A stretch of DNA of 64,000 nucleotides from the NCBI RefSeq assembly GCF_025717605.1, contig NZ_JAJIRQ010000003.1:62001-126000 (forward strand), written 5' to 3'. The notes beneath the pieces are model-generated. The model was not told where the DNA came from, did no database searches, and saw nothing but the letters and a program-made list of their open reading frames with translations. Positions 35,340 to 43,641 of the stretch are shown in pieces (within the stretch, counting starts at the first letter, position 1; every line of letters begins with the position of its first letter). This DNA is from Paucibacter sp. TC2R-5 (GTDB lineage: Bacteria > Pseudomonadota > Gammaproteobacteria > Burkholderiales > Burkholderiaceae_C). Position numbers and translations under genes: made by a program.

Positions 35340-35353
35340 GGAGGAATTTTGTG
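35340..35353 (+). promoter_or_regulatory. Ribosome binding site fixing the GTG start of the Tim44-domain gene
   Basis: GGAGG at 35340-35344 followed by a six-base spacer leads into GTG at 35351. The frame is open far upstream, but only this start gives a good leader and signal peptide. Confidence 0.75.
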
Positions 35354-36289
35354 AAACGATTTTTGATTTCTGCAATGGTGGCTGTTTTGGCCTTGGGCTT
35401 GACGACGTTTGACGCCGAAGCCAAGCGCCTGGGCGGAGGCGGCTCCTCCGGCATGAAGCGCACTGCCCCCCCTGCCGATGCGGCCAAGGGACCACCGGCA
35501 CAGCAGGCCAGCCCCGCGCCCCAGCAAGCCGCTACGCCGGCAGCCGCCGCCGCCCCAGGTGCAGCCGCTGCTGCCGCACCCAAGCGCAACTGGATGGGTC
35601 CGATCGCAGGTTTGGCCGCAGGCCTCGGCATTGCCGCTTTGGCCAGCCATTTCGGCATGGGCGGGGCCTTGGCCAATGTGATGACCATGTTGCTGATCGG
35701 CGTGGCCTTGATGTTTGTGGTCGGCTTTGTGATGCGCCGTATGCGCGCCGCTAAGGAGCCCGCAGCACAAGGTATGCAGTACGCGGGTGCCGGTGCACCA
35801 TTTCAGACTCAGCCACAGCAGCCAGTTGCTGCGCCGGTGAGCCCGCCAGCCGCGTTCACCGCAGCGCCGGTTGCGACCGCCGCTGCGACTGTACCCACAA
35901 CTGCGCTCGCAAGTGACGGATTTGATAATGCCGGCTTCGAGCAACTCGCCAAACGCGTGTTCATACGCTTGCAAGCAGCCAATGATGCCGGCGACCAAGC
36001 CGACTTGCGCCGCTTCACCACGCCGGAAATGTATGGCGTGGTGCAACAAGAGCTGTTAGACCGCAAAGGCGCCATTCAGCGTACCGATGTGTTGCAGCTT
36101 GATGCCCGCGTGATTGAGCGTGTGCAAGAGCATGGCCAACAAATCGTCAGCGTGCGGTTCTGGGGCCTGATCCGTGAGCAAAGCGAAGCAGCGGCCGAAA
36201 ACTTCGATGAGGTCTGGCACCTGGTCCGCCCGGTTGACGAAAGCCAGGAATGGGCGATTGCGGGTATCCAAGCTACGGCCTCGGCCTGA
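35351..36289 (+). CDS. Tim44-like domain protein
   Basis: A 312-residue membrane protein starting at GTG (FVKRF... read as MKRFLISAMVAVLALGL), giving a signal peptide or anchor ending 'DAEAKRLGGGGS'. Residues 35-85 are Pro/Ala/Gln-rich and probably flexible. A Gly/Ala-rich hydrophobic pair at about 90-145 ('IAGLAAGLGIAALASHFGMG', 'MLLIGVALMFVVGFV') is membrane-spanning. The C-terminal 110 residues match a Tim44/MRPL45-type domain ('FEQLAKRVFIRLQAANDAGD', 'LRRFTTPEMYG', 'VSVRFWGLIRE', 'FDEVWHLVRP'). The function in bacteria is not established. A strong terminator follows. Confidence 0.87.
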   Translation: MKRFLISAMVAVLALGLTTFDAEAKRLGGGGSSGMKRTAPPADAAKGPPAQQASPAPQQAATPAAAAAPGAAAAAAPKRNWMGPIAGLAAGLGIAALASHFGMGGALANVMTMLLIGVALMFVVGFVMRRMRAAKEPAAQGMQYAGAGAPFQTQPQQPVAAPVSPPAAFTAAPVATAAATVPTTALASDGFDNAGFEQLAKRVFIRLQAANDAGDQADLRRFTTPEMYGVVQQELLDRKGAIQRTDVLQLDARVIERVQEHGQQIVSVRFWGLIREQSEAAAENFDEVWHLVRPVDESQEWAIAGIQATASA

Positions 36290-36322
36290 TACGGGCCTTG
36301 GTAAAACCCTGAGCAAGAAATC

Positions 36323-36350
36323 AAAAGGCCCGTGTCAACGGGCCTTTTTT
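36323..36350. terminator. Rho-independent terminator after the Tim44-domain gene
   Basis: AAAAGGCCCGT and ACGGGCCTTTT form an 11-bp stem with a GTCA loop, ending in T6 on the plus strand. The A-run on the other side allows it to work for the convergent EF-hand gene as well. Confidence 0.9.
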
Positions 36351-36387
36351 GTGCCGGCGTTGTGCCAGCTTTGCGTCTGTTTGCAGG

Positions 36388-36909
36388 TCAGAGATTGCGC
36401 CCACTGCGCGCCACTGCCTCATAAGCCTTCAGTTCCGCCGCCACCGTGCGTGGCGTTTGCTCATCCGCTGACCCTGGGTAACGTGCCAGGGTTGGGTGCA
36501 TGAAGTCATAAGCTCGGCGTTCAAGCACGTTCACCGTGCCGTCCTGATTCGCATCTGCTTCATCGAACTGGTCTGTTTCGCTCGTCGCCCCTTGCTTGGC
36601 GGGGCTAGCGGATTTTTGCGTGGCGCTTGCTGCCGGCTGCGCTGATGCGCTGGCAGTGGCATTCTCGGCTCCCTCATTGTTTGCGGCAGCTTGGGACGCC
36701 AGCGCAGGCTCGGAGCGCTCGGCCGGCATTTGCGTCTTGGCTTGTGCCCATCGAGCGCCTTCACTCGAGATTTCTACCACGGCCGAATCCTGCTCGACCG
36801 TTGCCGCCGTCATGGCTTGAGGCGTTTCACGGCGCTTCAGTGACTCTTCACCGCTAGGGCGACTTGGAGCCGGAATTTTTTCAACGGCACCAGCTACAGC
36901 ATTAATCAT
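36388..36909 (-). CDS. EF-hand calcium-binding-like protein
   Basis: A 173-residue protein starting at the ATG giving MINAVAGAVEK, which is preceded on the minus strand by GGAGG with proper spacing. The first 110 residues are low-complexity Ala/Gln/Glu/Ser/Thr-rich without a signal peptide. One canonical EF-hand loop lies near residue 120: D-A-N-Q-D-G-T-V-N-V-L-E, with ligands at positions 1, 3, 5, 9 and 12, followed by the helix 'RRAYDFMHP'. A single loop suggests dimerisation or a non-sensor use. I cannot name a family or role. Confidence 0.75.
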   Translation of the reverse strand: MINAVAGAVEKIPAPSRPSGEESLKRRETPQAMTAATVEQDSAVVEISSEGARWAQAKTQMPAERSEPALASQAAANNEGAENATASASAQPAASATQKSASPAKQGATSETDQFDEADANQDGTVNVLERRAYDFMHPTLARYPGSADEQTPRTVAAELKAYEAVARSGRNL

Positions 36910-37125
36910 GGCAAACCTCCGCAAGAGAGACTTTGCTGGGCTGCGTCGGCACCTCGCTTGAGTGCAAGCAAGTCGGCTCGAAGCAGATCATGTGCATTAT
37001 TTCGACTTCCACACCACGGACTTTAATCGCGCAGCGCACGGGCCGCCACTTTTTGCTATAAAAAACTACACGCTGGCTCGATGGCAGCGCGGCAAAACCC
37101 GTGTACAGAGCGATGGTCAAACCAT

Positions 37126-38115
37126 TCAACCGACCAAATTGGCCAAGGTCAGCAAGGCCAGCAACAGCATCCACAGCACGACCGAACGCCAAATCAAACC
37201 GACCACGCTTTGCAAATGGCCCAGTTGTGGCAGTTGCCCCGGTGTTGAGCCATCGGCCAGGGTCGAATCCGAGTCCACACCAGCATCAAAGGTCTTGCTG
37301 CGATCCGGCGTGACACCCGGTGCGGCCACGCCGCCCAATTGAAGGCCCAGGGCCCCGGCAGCGGAGGCCAAAATAATGCCTTCGTTGGGATGCAGCCACA
37401 GGCCGGCATCGCGCCGCCAGCCGTTCACCGCTTCTTCGAAATTGCCCACGATGGTGAAACCCACCGCCGTGAAGCGGGCAGGCAGGTAGTCGATCAGGCC
37501 AAACAGCCGCCTGGACAACTGCATCAAGCGCAGATTGGTCGGCGCGTCCAAGGTGCGGCTCTTGAAGGCCCAGTAGCGGCTGACAAATTCGGCCATGCGG
37601 TACAGCACCGCGCCCGCCGGCCCGAGGCCTAAGGTCGATAGCACGACGAACCAGAAAAACACGCCAAACACATGGCGATGCGCGGCCAACAAGGAATGCT
37701 CAATCGCATGGCGCACCAGCTCGGTCCGCGGTAGCTCACTGGCATCCAGATGGCGCCACTCCGACAACAAGCGGCGCGCTTCCAAGTCATCACCGCGCTC
37801 AAGTGCGTCACGGATGTCGGTGAAGTAATGACTGAACTGCCTGAAACCCAGGGTCAGATACAACACCAACATGTCCAGGCCCAGGGCCAACAACAAGCTG
37901 AAGTGGCTAACGGTCAAATAGATCAGCACCGTCAACAGTGCAGGCCCGAGCACGGTGATGCACCAGACCACGGTGGCATGGTGCTCACGCCCTGCGTCAA
38001 AATTTCGCCCGGTCCAACGCACCCATCCAATCACGCCTTGATGAATGCCATTGCCATGGCGCAAAGGTTTCAGCTGTTCACACAGCAAAGCAAGCAGGAC
38101 CGCAAAGAAGTTCAT
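37126..38115 (-). CDS. CobD/CbiB-like (AmpE-like) membrane protein
   Basis: A 329-residue polytopic inner-membrane protein. The start ATG giving MNFFAVLLALLCEQLKPL is chosen because it begins a hydrophobic helix as in relatives; the upstream open frame lacks support. Features include 'HATVVWCITVLGPALLTVLIYL', 'LTLGFRQFSHYFTDIRDALERGD' and 'VFGVFFWFVVLSTLGLGPAGAVLYR', and a last helix near the C-terminus. In Burkholderiales this gene sits downstream of rplS and a NUDIX gene and is annotated as CobD/CbiB family; it may not act in cobalamin synthesis, as no cob genes are nearby. AmpE-like signalling is an alternative. Confidence 0.8.
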   Translation of the reverse strand: MNFFAVLLALLCEQLKPLRHGNGIHQGVIGWVRWTGRNFDAGREHHATVVWCITVLGPALLTVLIYLTVSHFSLLLALGLDMLVLYLTLGFRQFSHYFTDIRDALERGDDLEARRLLSEWRHLDASELPRTELVRHAIEHSLLAAHRHVFGVFFWFVVLSTLGLGPAGAVLYRMAEFVSRYWAFKSRTLDAPTNLRLMQLSRRLFGLIDYLPARFTAVGFTIVGNFEEAVNGWRRDAGLWLHPNEGIILASAAGALGLQLGGVAAPGVTPDRSKTFDAGVDSDSTLADGSTPGQLPQLGHLQSVVGLIWRSVVLWMLLLALLTLANLVG

Positions 38116-38143
38116 GGGCGGGAATGATAGCGGGCGAGCGGGC

Positions 38144-38839
38144 TCACGCGCTGAGGAAACGGTAGAAGTTGCGCAGCATCGCCGCAGTTGCACCCCAAAT
38201 AAAGTATTCCTGAGCGTCAGCAGCTGACTCTTTGTTGCGCCATGGCATCGACAAGAACTGCCGTCGGTCGCCGGCGAACTCAAACACATGGTGCCGATGA
38301 TGAGCCGGCGTCATCAAAAACTGCAGAGGCACTTCGAAGGCCTCGGCGACCTCACCTTCCTGCAGCTTCAGCTCAAACCCTGGCTTGACCAACGCGACCA
38401 CCGGCGTGACTCGATAAGCCGTGACGGTGGTGTAGATAGGCAATCGCCCCAGCACCTCCACGAATGTTCGGGACAGACCAATCTCTTCCTCGGTCTCGCG
38501 CAGAGCGGTCGCTTCCAGTGACGCGTCTTGTGACTCGACCCGCCCGCCGGGAAGGCTGACTTGGCCGGCATGGTCGCGCAGATGGTCGGTGCGTCGTGTC
38601 AGCAACAAACGCAGGCCATCGTCATAGGCCACCAAAGGCAGCAGCACGGCGGCATCGGCCGGCTTGCGCCCCGGGAACAGCCCGCCATCCCCAAGCAATT
38701 CGGCTTGCCACATGGGCGGATTGGCAAAGCGCTCGCGCAAAGCCTCGGGCATCATTTGAGCCAATGCGACGGCCGGCAAATGTTCATCAACCGAGCTGCA
38801 GGGCACGGCTTGGGGATTCAAGATAGGGGGTCGGACCAT
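38144..38839 (-). CDS. NUDIX hydrolase, CoA pyrophosphatase type
   Basis: A 231-residue hydrolase of the NudL/PCD1 group. The preceding motif 'HAGQVSLPGGRVE' and the NUDIX box G-X5-E-X7-REUXEEXGU ('ALRETEEEIGL') are intact, giving the Mg2+ site. The N-terminal 'DAAVLLPLV' and 'LLLTRRTDHLRDHAGQVS' match CoA diphosphatases, which split CoA or acyl-CoA into phosphopantetheine and 3',5'-ADP. Physiological substrate remains inferred. It lies 28 bases before the CobD-like gene in the direction of transcription. Confidence 0.88.
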   Translation of the reverse strand: MVRPPILNPQAVPCSSVDEHLPAVALAQMMPEALRERFANPPMWQAELLGDGGLFPGRKPADAAVLLPLVAYDDGLRLLLTRRTDHLRDHAGQVSLPGGRVESQDASLEATALRETEEEIGLSRTFVEVLGRLPIYTTVTAYRVTPVVALVKPGFELKLQEGEVAEAFEVPLQFLMTPAHHRHHVFEFAGDRRQFLSMPWRNKESAADAQEYFIWGATAAMLRNFYRFLSA

Positions 38840-38911
38840 GGCTCAGAGCATAGGGGAAAGTGCAAAAAACCTTTGGCACAGTGCACAGAAAAACCAAATC
38901 CACTACCCAGC

Positions 38912-38945
38912 AACGACAAAGCCGCCCTGAGGCGGCTTTGTCGTT
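38912..38945. terminator. Stem-loop terminator at the end of the rpsP operon
   Basis: AACGACAAAGCCGCC and its exact complement form a 15-bp stem with a CTGA loop. It lies about 60 bases after the rplS stop. The stem itself holds CTTTGTCGTT rather than a separate T-run, so efficiency is uncertain. Confidence 0.7.
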
Positions 38946-39008
38946 GGGCGGCTGCAGCAAAACTCACTACAGCCGTGTTCCCGAATTTCGACCGGAGTCG
39001 AAATTCGA

Positions 39009-39362
39009 TCAGCCCAATTTTTCCTTGATTCGAGCCGACTTGCCCGAACGATCGCGCAAATAGTACAGCTTGGCACGACGCACAGCACCGCGACGCTTGA
39101 CCACGATCGAAGCGATCAATGGGCTGTACAGCTGGAACGTACGCTCGACGCCTTCGCCGTTCGAGATTTTGCGAACGATGAAGCTGGAGTTCAGGCCGCG
39201 ATTGCGCTTGGCAATCACAACGCCTTCGAAAGCCTGCACACGCTTGCGTGTACCTTCAACGACGTTCACGCTGACAATCACTGTATCGCCGGGGCAATAG
39301 TCAGGGAATACCTTGTTCAGGCGAGCAACTTCTTCGTGCTCAAGGGTTTGGATCAAGTCCAC
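39009..39362 (-). CDS. rplS: 50S ribosomal protein L19
   Basis: A 117-residue ribosomal protein at the 30S-50S interface. Conserved segments are '[33 protein letters not shown]', split by the usual loop, then 'ERTFQLYSP' and '[17 protein letters not shown]'. The start is a GTG preceded by AGGAG. It is the last gene of rpsP-rimM-trmD-rplS and is separated from trmD by about 200 bases, a spacer often seen in this operon. Confidence 0.98.
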   Translation of the reverse strand: MDLIQTLEHEEVARLNKVFPDYCPGDTVIVSVNVVEGTRKRVQAFEGVVIAKRNRGLNSSFIVRKISNGEGVERTFQLYSPLIASIVVKRRGAVRRAKLYYLRDRSGKSARIKEKLG

Positions 39363-39563
39363 AGAGTTCTCCTAATGATCATGGTGGCATCAACAAGCTA
39401 AACGGCCAACATGGCCGCCAATTTCCTGATTCCAGCCTGCACTTGCTGGGTGTACTGCGCAAAGTCAGCACGGTCCGACCACAAGCACTCAAGCCAAAAT
39501 CGACCCACCAGAGGATCGAACAGCCGCCTATTATAGCAGAAAAGCCGGAGCCCTGCGAAAGTT

Positions 39564-40358
39564 TCAGCTCTTCGAGTCAGTTTTCGCCAGCTCACGCAAG
39601 AATCGCTCATCGCTCTTGCTCAGCGCACCAGCCTCGCGGGCCAGGTCGATCAACTCCGGCCTGCGCTTTTGGGTGATTTCAAGAGATCTTTCCCGGCGCC
39701 ATTTGGCGATATTGGCATGGTGACCCGACATCAGCACCGCCGGCACCGGCAGACCCGTATCGCTAGCCCCCAAGCCAGTCAGGACCTCCGGGCGACTGTA
39801 ATGCGGGCAGTCCAGCAGCCCGTCCGAAAAGCTATCCTGCTGATGCGATTGGGCATCGTTCAAAACGCCATCTTGCAGGCGTGCAATCGCATCCAACAGC
39901 GCCAAGGCGGGCAACTCGCCGCCCGACAATACAAAGTCACCCAAGCTCAGTTCCAGCGTAACATGACGGTCCAGAAAGCGCTGATCCATACCCTCGTAGC
40001 GACCACAAAGCAGCACCCCACCCGGCCCTTTGGCCAAGTCGCGCACCAAGCTCTGAGTGATGGCTTGGCCGGTAGGACTGAAATGAATAATGACCGGGCC
40101 GCCACCATCTAGCGCGGCCAATTGACGCTCCAGCTTGACCGCGTTCAGCGCGCGCTCCAGCGGTTCGGCCAGCATCACCATGCCGGGGCCGCCGCCGAAA
40201 GGCCGGTCATCGACACGGCGGTAGTTATCTTCAGCAAAGTCGCGCAACTGCCACAGGCGCACATCAACCTGAGCGCTCTCAAAAGCACGCCGGGTTACCC
40301 CGTGACTCAGATGCGGCCCAAACAGTTCGGGAAATAAGGTGATGACGTCAAAGCGCAT
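39564..40358 (-). CDS. trmD: tRNA (guanine-N1-)-methyltransferase
   Basis: A 264-residue SPOUT enzyme making m1G37 in tRNAs that read CNN and GNN-type codons, preventing frameshifts. Visible are 'FDVITLFPELF' at the start, 'DDRPFGGGPGMVM', 'LCGRYEGMDQRF', the knot region 'SLGDFVLSGGELPAL' and 'YSRPEV'. It lies 17 bases after rimM in the conserved order. Confidence 0.98.
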   Translation of the reverse strand: MRFDVITLFPELFGPHLSHGVTRRAFESAQVDVRLWQLRDFAEDNYRRVDDRPFGGGPGMVMLAEPLERALNAVKLERQLAALDGGGPVIIHFSPTGQAITQSLVRDLAKGPGGVLLCGRYEGMDQRFLDRHVTLELSLGDFVLSGGELPALALLDAIARLQDGVLNDAQSHQQDSFSDGLLDCPHYSRPEVLTGLGASDTGLPVPAVLMSGHHANIAKWRRERSLEITQKRRPELIDLAREAGALSKSDERFLRELAKTDSKS

Positions 40359-40375
40359 GCTGCGCTGGCCCGGAC

Positions 40376-41002
40376 TCAGAAGTCCAAGCCCCAGTCGACG
40401 GTGATCTGGCGCTGCTCAAGATCAACATCGTCAACGAAAGCCGCAACGAATGGAACGAGACGCTCTTGGTCGGGCTTGATGGGCGCCGTCAAACCCGGCG
40501 GCATGATGCGCAGCACACTGTGCGGGCCGGCGTCGATCAAGCCAATAACCTCACCCAGCGCCTCGCCCTGCCGGTTGGTCACATTCAGGCCGATCAAGTC
40601 GACCCAGTAATACTCATCCGGATTGGTGCTCGGAAAGGCCGAGCGCGAGATGAAGATGCGCGCGCCGCGCAGCGCTTCAGCCGCATTGCGATCCGCGATG
40701 TCCTGGACACTGGCCACGATGCCCTCGCCATGCTCGCGAATCGAAAGAATTTTTAACAGCCGTGGCAGCGGCTTGCTGCGCACCACGGTTGGGCCCTTCC
40801 CCTCAATTGCTTCGTTAGCTCGTAAAAACCAACGCCGCGAGGAGAACAGCGCCTGGGCATCGCTGGAATAGGCTTGCACCCTGATCCAGCCCTTGACGCC
40901 CCAGGCATCAAGAATGCACCCGACTTCAATCGCATCTTCTGGCCAAGCTTGCTCCGTGGAGCCAAGGGCAGAAGTCTGGAGTTTGGCAGGTGCTCTTGTC
41001 AT
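40376..41002 (-). CDS. rimM: 16S rRNA processing protein RimM
   Basis: A 208-residue assembly factor for the 30S head. The N-terminal RimM domain ('VGCILDAWGVKGWIRVQAYS') and the C-terminal PRC barrel ('YYWVDLIGLNVTNRQGEALGEV', 'PFVAAFVDDVDLEQRQITVDW') are clear. About 30 extra N-terminal residues precede the core. It binds S19 near S13 during maturation. It follows rpsP by 12 bases. Confidence 0.97.
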   Translation of the reverse strand: MTRAPAKLQTSALGSTEQAWPEDAIEVGCILDAWGVKGWIRVQAYSSDAQALFSSRRWFLRANEAIEGKGPTVVRSKPLPRLLKILSIREHGEGIVASVQDIADRNAAEALRGARIFISRSAFPSTNPDEYYWVDLIGLNVTNRQGEALGEVIGLIDAGPHSVLRIMPPGLTAPIKPDQERLVPFVAAFVDDVDLEQRQITVDWGLDF

Positions 41003-41014
41003 TGGGCGGGCAGC

Positions 41015-41266
41015 TTAGACTGCAGCCTTCTTGGACTGGGTGACCAGACGCTCAACGGTAGGCGACAACTGGGCGCCAACGCCGATCCAGTAGTTAACGC
41101 GGTCCAAAGCGACGCGCAAAGGCTCGGCTGCACCGGAAGCCACGGGGTTGTAGAAACCAACGCGCTCGATGAAGCGGCCGTCGCGGCGCTGCTGGCTGTT
41201 CGCCACAACGATGTTATAGAAGGGGCGCTTCTTGGAGCCGCCGCGAGCCAATCGAATTACAACCAT
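41015..41266 (-). CDS. rpsP: 30S ribosomal protein S16
   Basis: An 83-residue ribosomal protein beginning [22 protein letters not shown], the universal S16 start, so the longer upstream frame is rejected. The remainder ('[16 protein letters not shown]', '[13 protein letters not shown]') is typical. It is the first gene of the operon, with an upstream leader of about 195 bases back to a TATAAT on the minus strand. Confidence 0.98.
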   Translation of the reverse strand: MVVIRLARGGSKKRPFYNIVVANSQQRRDGRFIERVGFYNPVASGAAEPLRVALDRVNYWIGVGAQLSPTVERLVTQSKKAAV

Positions 41267-41460
41267 GATGTTTCCTATGAATCTATTGCATCCATCGCAC
41301 CAGGAGACACTCAGGGCGAGTAGATCGGAGTGACGTGGGTCAAGCCTGAATCGCAAAAAGCAAATCCCGTCCTGCACCGCCGCCGTGGTTGGCCCTGTAG
41401 ATACGCCAAACCTTCTAAGACCCAAGGCCTTTGAAGATTCAACCAGCGCCAAAACCCAGC

Positions 41461-41466
41461 ATTATA
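41461..41466 (-). promoter_or_regulatory. Candidate -10 of the rpsP operon
   Basis: Read on the minus strand this is TATAAT, the only exact consensus hexamer in the divergent spacer. No good -35 lies 16-18 bases upstream. The promoter would overlap the beginning of the divergent acetyltransferase gene region. Confidence 0.45.
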
Positions 41467-41492
41467 AACTCACGCAATCAACCCGGACACAT

Positions 41493-42068
41493 ATGAACTC
41501 AGAAAAGCTCAAATTCATCGATTCCTTGACGATCAGACCCAGCGCGGACGCCGACATCGGCGCCATACAAGCGATCTATGCGCTTGCCGTTCAACAAGGC
41601 ACCGGCACCTTTGAAACCGAAACCCCTTCGCTCGAAGAGATGGGTCGCAGGCGCGCCGAAGTGCTGGGCCGCAAGCTCCCCTGGCTGGTGGCCGAGGCAG
41701 ATGGCCGGGTCTTGGGCTATGCCTACGCCAATTACTTCCGCCCTCGCCTGGCCTATCGCTTTTGCGTGGAGGACTCGATTTATTTGCACCCCGATGTGCA
41801 CGGCATGGGCCTGGGCAAGCTGCTGCTGGCCGAGCTGATCGCTCGCTGCGAACAGCAAGGTGCACGGCAGATGCTGGCCGTGATTGGCGACGCCGACAAC
41901 CAGGGCTCGATTGGCATCCATCGCTCACTGGGTTTTCAGCACACCGGCGTGCTGAAAAGTGCCGGCTGGAAGTTTGGTCGCTGGCTCGATGTGGTGATGA
42001 TGCAGCGCGAACTGGGTAAAGGCGACCAAAACAGCCCTGAAGCCGACCCGCAAGGAAGTCCGGCATGA
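41493..42068 (+). CDS. GNAT acetyltransferase, phosphinothricin/methionine sulfoximine type
   Basis: A 191-residue N-acetyltransferase starting at the ATG giving MNSEKLKFID. The pattern 'IRPSADADIGAIQAIYALAVQQGTGTFE' and 'EDSIYLHPDVHGMGLGKLLLAELI' (acetyl-CoA binding RxxGxG/A-type loop, here HGMGLGK) followed by 'AVIGDADNQGSIGIHRSLGFQHTG' marks the PAT/MddA subgroup, which acetylates phosphinothricin-like amino acids. The native substrate is not known. The stop overlaps the start of the TM2 gene (ATGA). Confidence 0.88.
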   Translation: MNSEKLKFIDSLTIRPSADADIGAIQAIYALAVQQGTGTFETETPSLEEMGRRRAEVLGRKLPWLVAEADGRVLGYAYANYFRPRLAYRFCVEDSIYLHPDVHGMGLGKLLLAELIARCEQQGARQMLAVIGDADNQGSIGIHRSLGFQHTGVLKSAGWKFGRWLDVVMMQRELGKGDQNSPEADPQGSPA

Positions 42069-42541
42069 GCAACATAAACGGCGCCACTCCGTCGCAGCAC
42101 TACAAATCAAAGACCATTGCCGCCTGGACCGCCCTGCTGCTGGGCTGTTTTGGCCTCCACAGGCTGTATCTCTACGGTTGGCGGGACCGCCTGGCATGGC
42201 TGCACCCCATTCCCACGCTGGCGGGCCTCTACGGCGTTCAACGCATGGAACTGCTAGGTCAGGATGACCGGCTCAGCTGGCTGCTGATACCGCTGCTGGG
42301 CTTGATGCTGGTGAATGCAACGCTGTGCGCCATCGTCTACGGTCTCAAGCCGGATGAAAAATGGGATGCGCAACACAACCCGGGCCTAGCGCCGCGCCCA
42401 AACGGCTGGGGCGCCGTACTGGCGGTGATCGCCAGCTTGCTGATAGGCGGCACCTGCTTGATGGCCACCATTGCCTTCAGTGCCCAGCGTTACTTTGAAA
42501 GCCAGGTCGAGGCCGAGCCGCCAAAGCCGAGCGGCCAATAG
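42065..42541 (+). CDS. TM2-domain membrane protein
   Basis: A 158-residue protein with a TM2-like N-terminal unit: 'KSKTIAAWTALLLGCFGLHRLYLYG', where the GxxGxHRxYLG-type motif is recognisable, then a helix near residues 75-95 and another near 118-142. The C-terminus 'EAEPPKPSGQ' is soluble. No function is known for bacterial TM2 proteins of this kind. It is coupled to the acetyltransferase gene by a four-base overlap. Confidence 0.8.
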   Translation: MSNINGATPSQHYKSKTIAAWTALLLGCFGLHRLYLYGWRDRLAWLHPIPTLAGLYGVQRMELLGQDDRLSWLLIPLLGLMLVNATLCAIVYGLKPDEKWDAQHNPGLAPRPNGWGAVLAVIASLLIGGTCLMATIAFSAQRYFESQVEAEPPKPSGQ

Positions 42542-42566
42542 TCAAAAAGTAAAAGTGAAAGTGAAA

Positions 42567-42598
42567 AAAGGCCTGAGCTTGGGAAAGCGCAGGCCTTT
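42567..42598. terminator. Bidirectional terminator between the TM2 gene and pit
   Basis: AAAGGCCTG and CAGGCCTTT form a 9-bp stem with a 14-base loop, flanked by an A-run on one side and TTTCTC on the other. It suits both convergent genes. A short imperfect (AAAAGTG) repeat precedes it. Confidence 0.65.
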
Positions 42599-42618
42599 CT
42601 CATTGCCGAGCACTCGGC

Positions 42619-43629
42619 TCAGAACAAGGTAAAACTGAGCCAGTAAAAAAGTCCGGCCACCAAGGCTGAAGCGGGAATTGTGAATATCCAGGCCCAGATG
42701 ATGGAGCCGGCCACGCCCCAACGCACGCCTGACGCACGCTGCACCGACCCGACACCGACGATGGCACCTGTGATGGTATGCGTGGTGGAGACCGGAATGC
42801 CCAGCGTGGTCGCCAAGAACAAGGTGATGGCGCCACCCGTTTCGGCACAAAAGCCCCCGACCGGCTTGAGCTTGGTGATTTTTTGGCCCATGGTGCGCAC
42901 AATGCGCCAGCCTCCAAACATCGTGCCCAGGCCGATGGCGATGTAGCAGCTCGAAATCACCCAGGTCGGAGGACGCTCGTCCTGCGCCGACATATAGCCA
43001 GAAGCCACCAAAAGCAGCCAAATCAGGCCAATCGTCTTCTGCGCGTCATTGCCGCCATGCCCCAGGCTGTACAGGCCCGCAGACACCAGCTGCAAGCGCC
43101 GAAACCAACCGTCCGCGCGCAGCGGGGAGCTGCGCCTGAATAGCCAAGCCACGATCACCATCATGATCGAACCCAGCAAAAACCCCAGCAGCGGCGATAC
43201 GAAGATGAACAAAATAGTCTTCATCAATCCTGCTGCGATCAATGCCCCCGGCCCTGCTTTGGCGATGACCGCGCCGACAATGCCGCCGATCAAGGCATGC
43301 GATGAACTCGAAGGAATGCCGTACCACCAAGTGATGACGTTCCAGGCAATGGCGCCAATCAAGGCGCCGAAGATCACATGATGGTCAACGACACCAGGGT
43401 CCACGATGCCCCGGCCAATGGTGCTGGCCACCTTGAGCTGAAAAATCGCAATCGCCAAGACATTGAAAAAAGCCGCAAACAAGACGGCCTGCTGCGGCTT
43501 CAGGACCCCGGTCGATACGACCGTGGCGATCGAATTGGCTGCATCATGAAAACCGTTCATGAAGTCGAACAGCAGGGCCAGAATCACCAGCATGGCGACG
43601 ACCCAAAACGCGAGCTCTACCGACTGCAT
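42619..43629 (-). CDS. Low-affinity inorganic phosphate transporter, Pit family
   Basis: A 336-residue PiT-family permease importing metal-phosphate with protons. The two signature repeats are present: 'FDFMNGFHDAANSIAT' near residue 22 and 'LGHGGNDAQKTIGL' near residue 195, plus 'GIPSSSSHALIGG' and 'GIPVSTTHTITGAI'. About ten transmembrane helices can be traced. It follows the DUF47 gene by 12 bases, the common DUF47-Pit pair. Confidence 0.95.
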   Translation of the reverse strand: MQSVELAFWVVAMLVILALLFDFMNGFHDAANSIATVVSTGVLKPQQAVLFAAFFNVLAIAIFQLKVASTIGRGIVDPGVVDHHVIFGALIGAIAWNVITWWYGIPSSSSHALIGGIVGAVIAKAGPGALIAAGLMKTILFIFVSPLLGFLLGSIMMVIVAWLFRRSSPLRADGWFRRLQLVSAGLYSLGHGGNDAQKTIGLIWLLLVASGYMSAQDERPPTWVISSCYIAIGLGTMFGGWRIVRTMGQKITKLKPVGGFCAETGGAITLFLATTLGIPVSTTHTITGAIVGVGSVQRASGVRWGVAGSIIWAWIFTIPASALVAGLFYWLSFTLF

Positions 43630-43641
43630 TGCGCGCCCGGC

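Noticed and set aside
37126-38115. Cobalamin biosynthesis gene
   Set aside because: Although CobD/CbiB-like, no other cobalamin gene or B12 riboswitch is seen; the placement after rplS and NUDIX is a housekeeping context.
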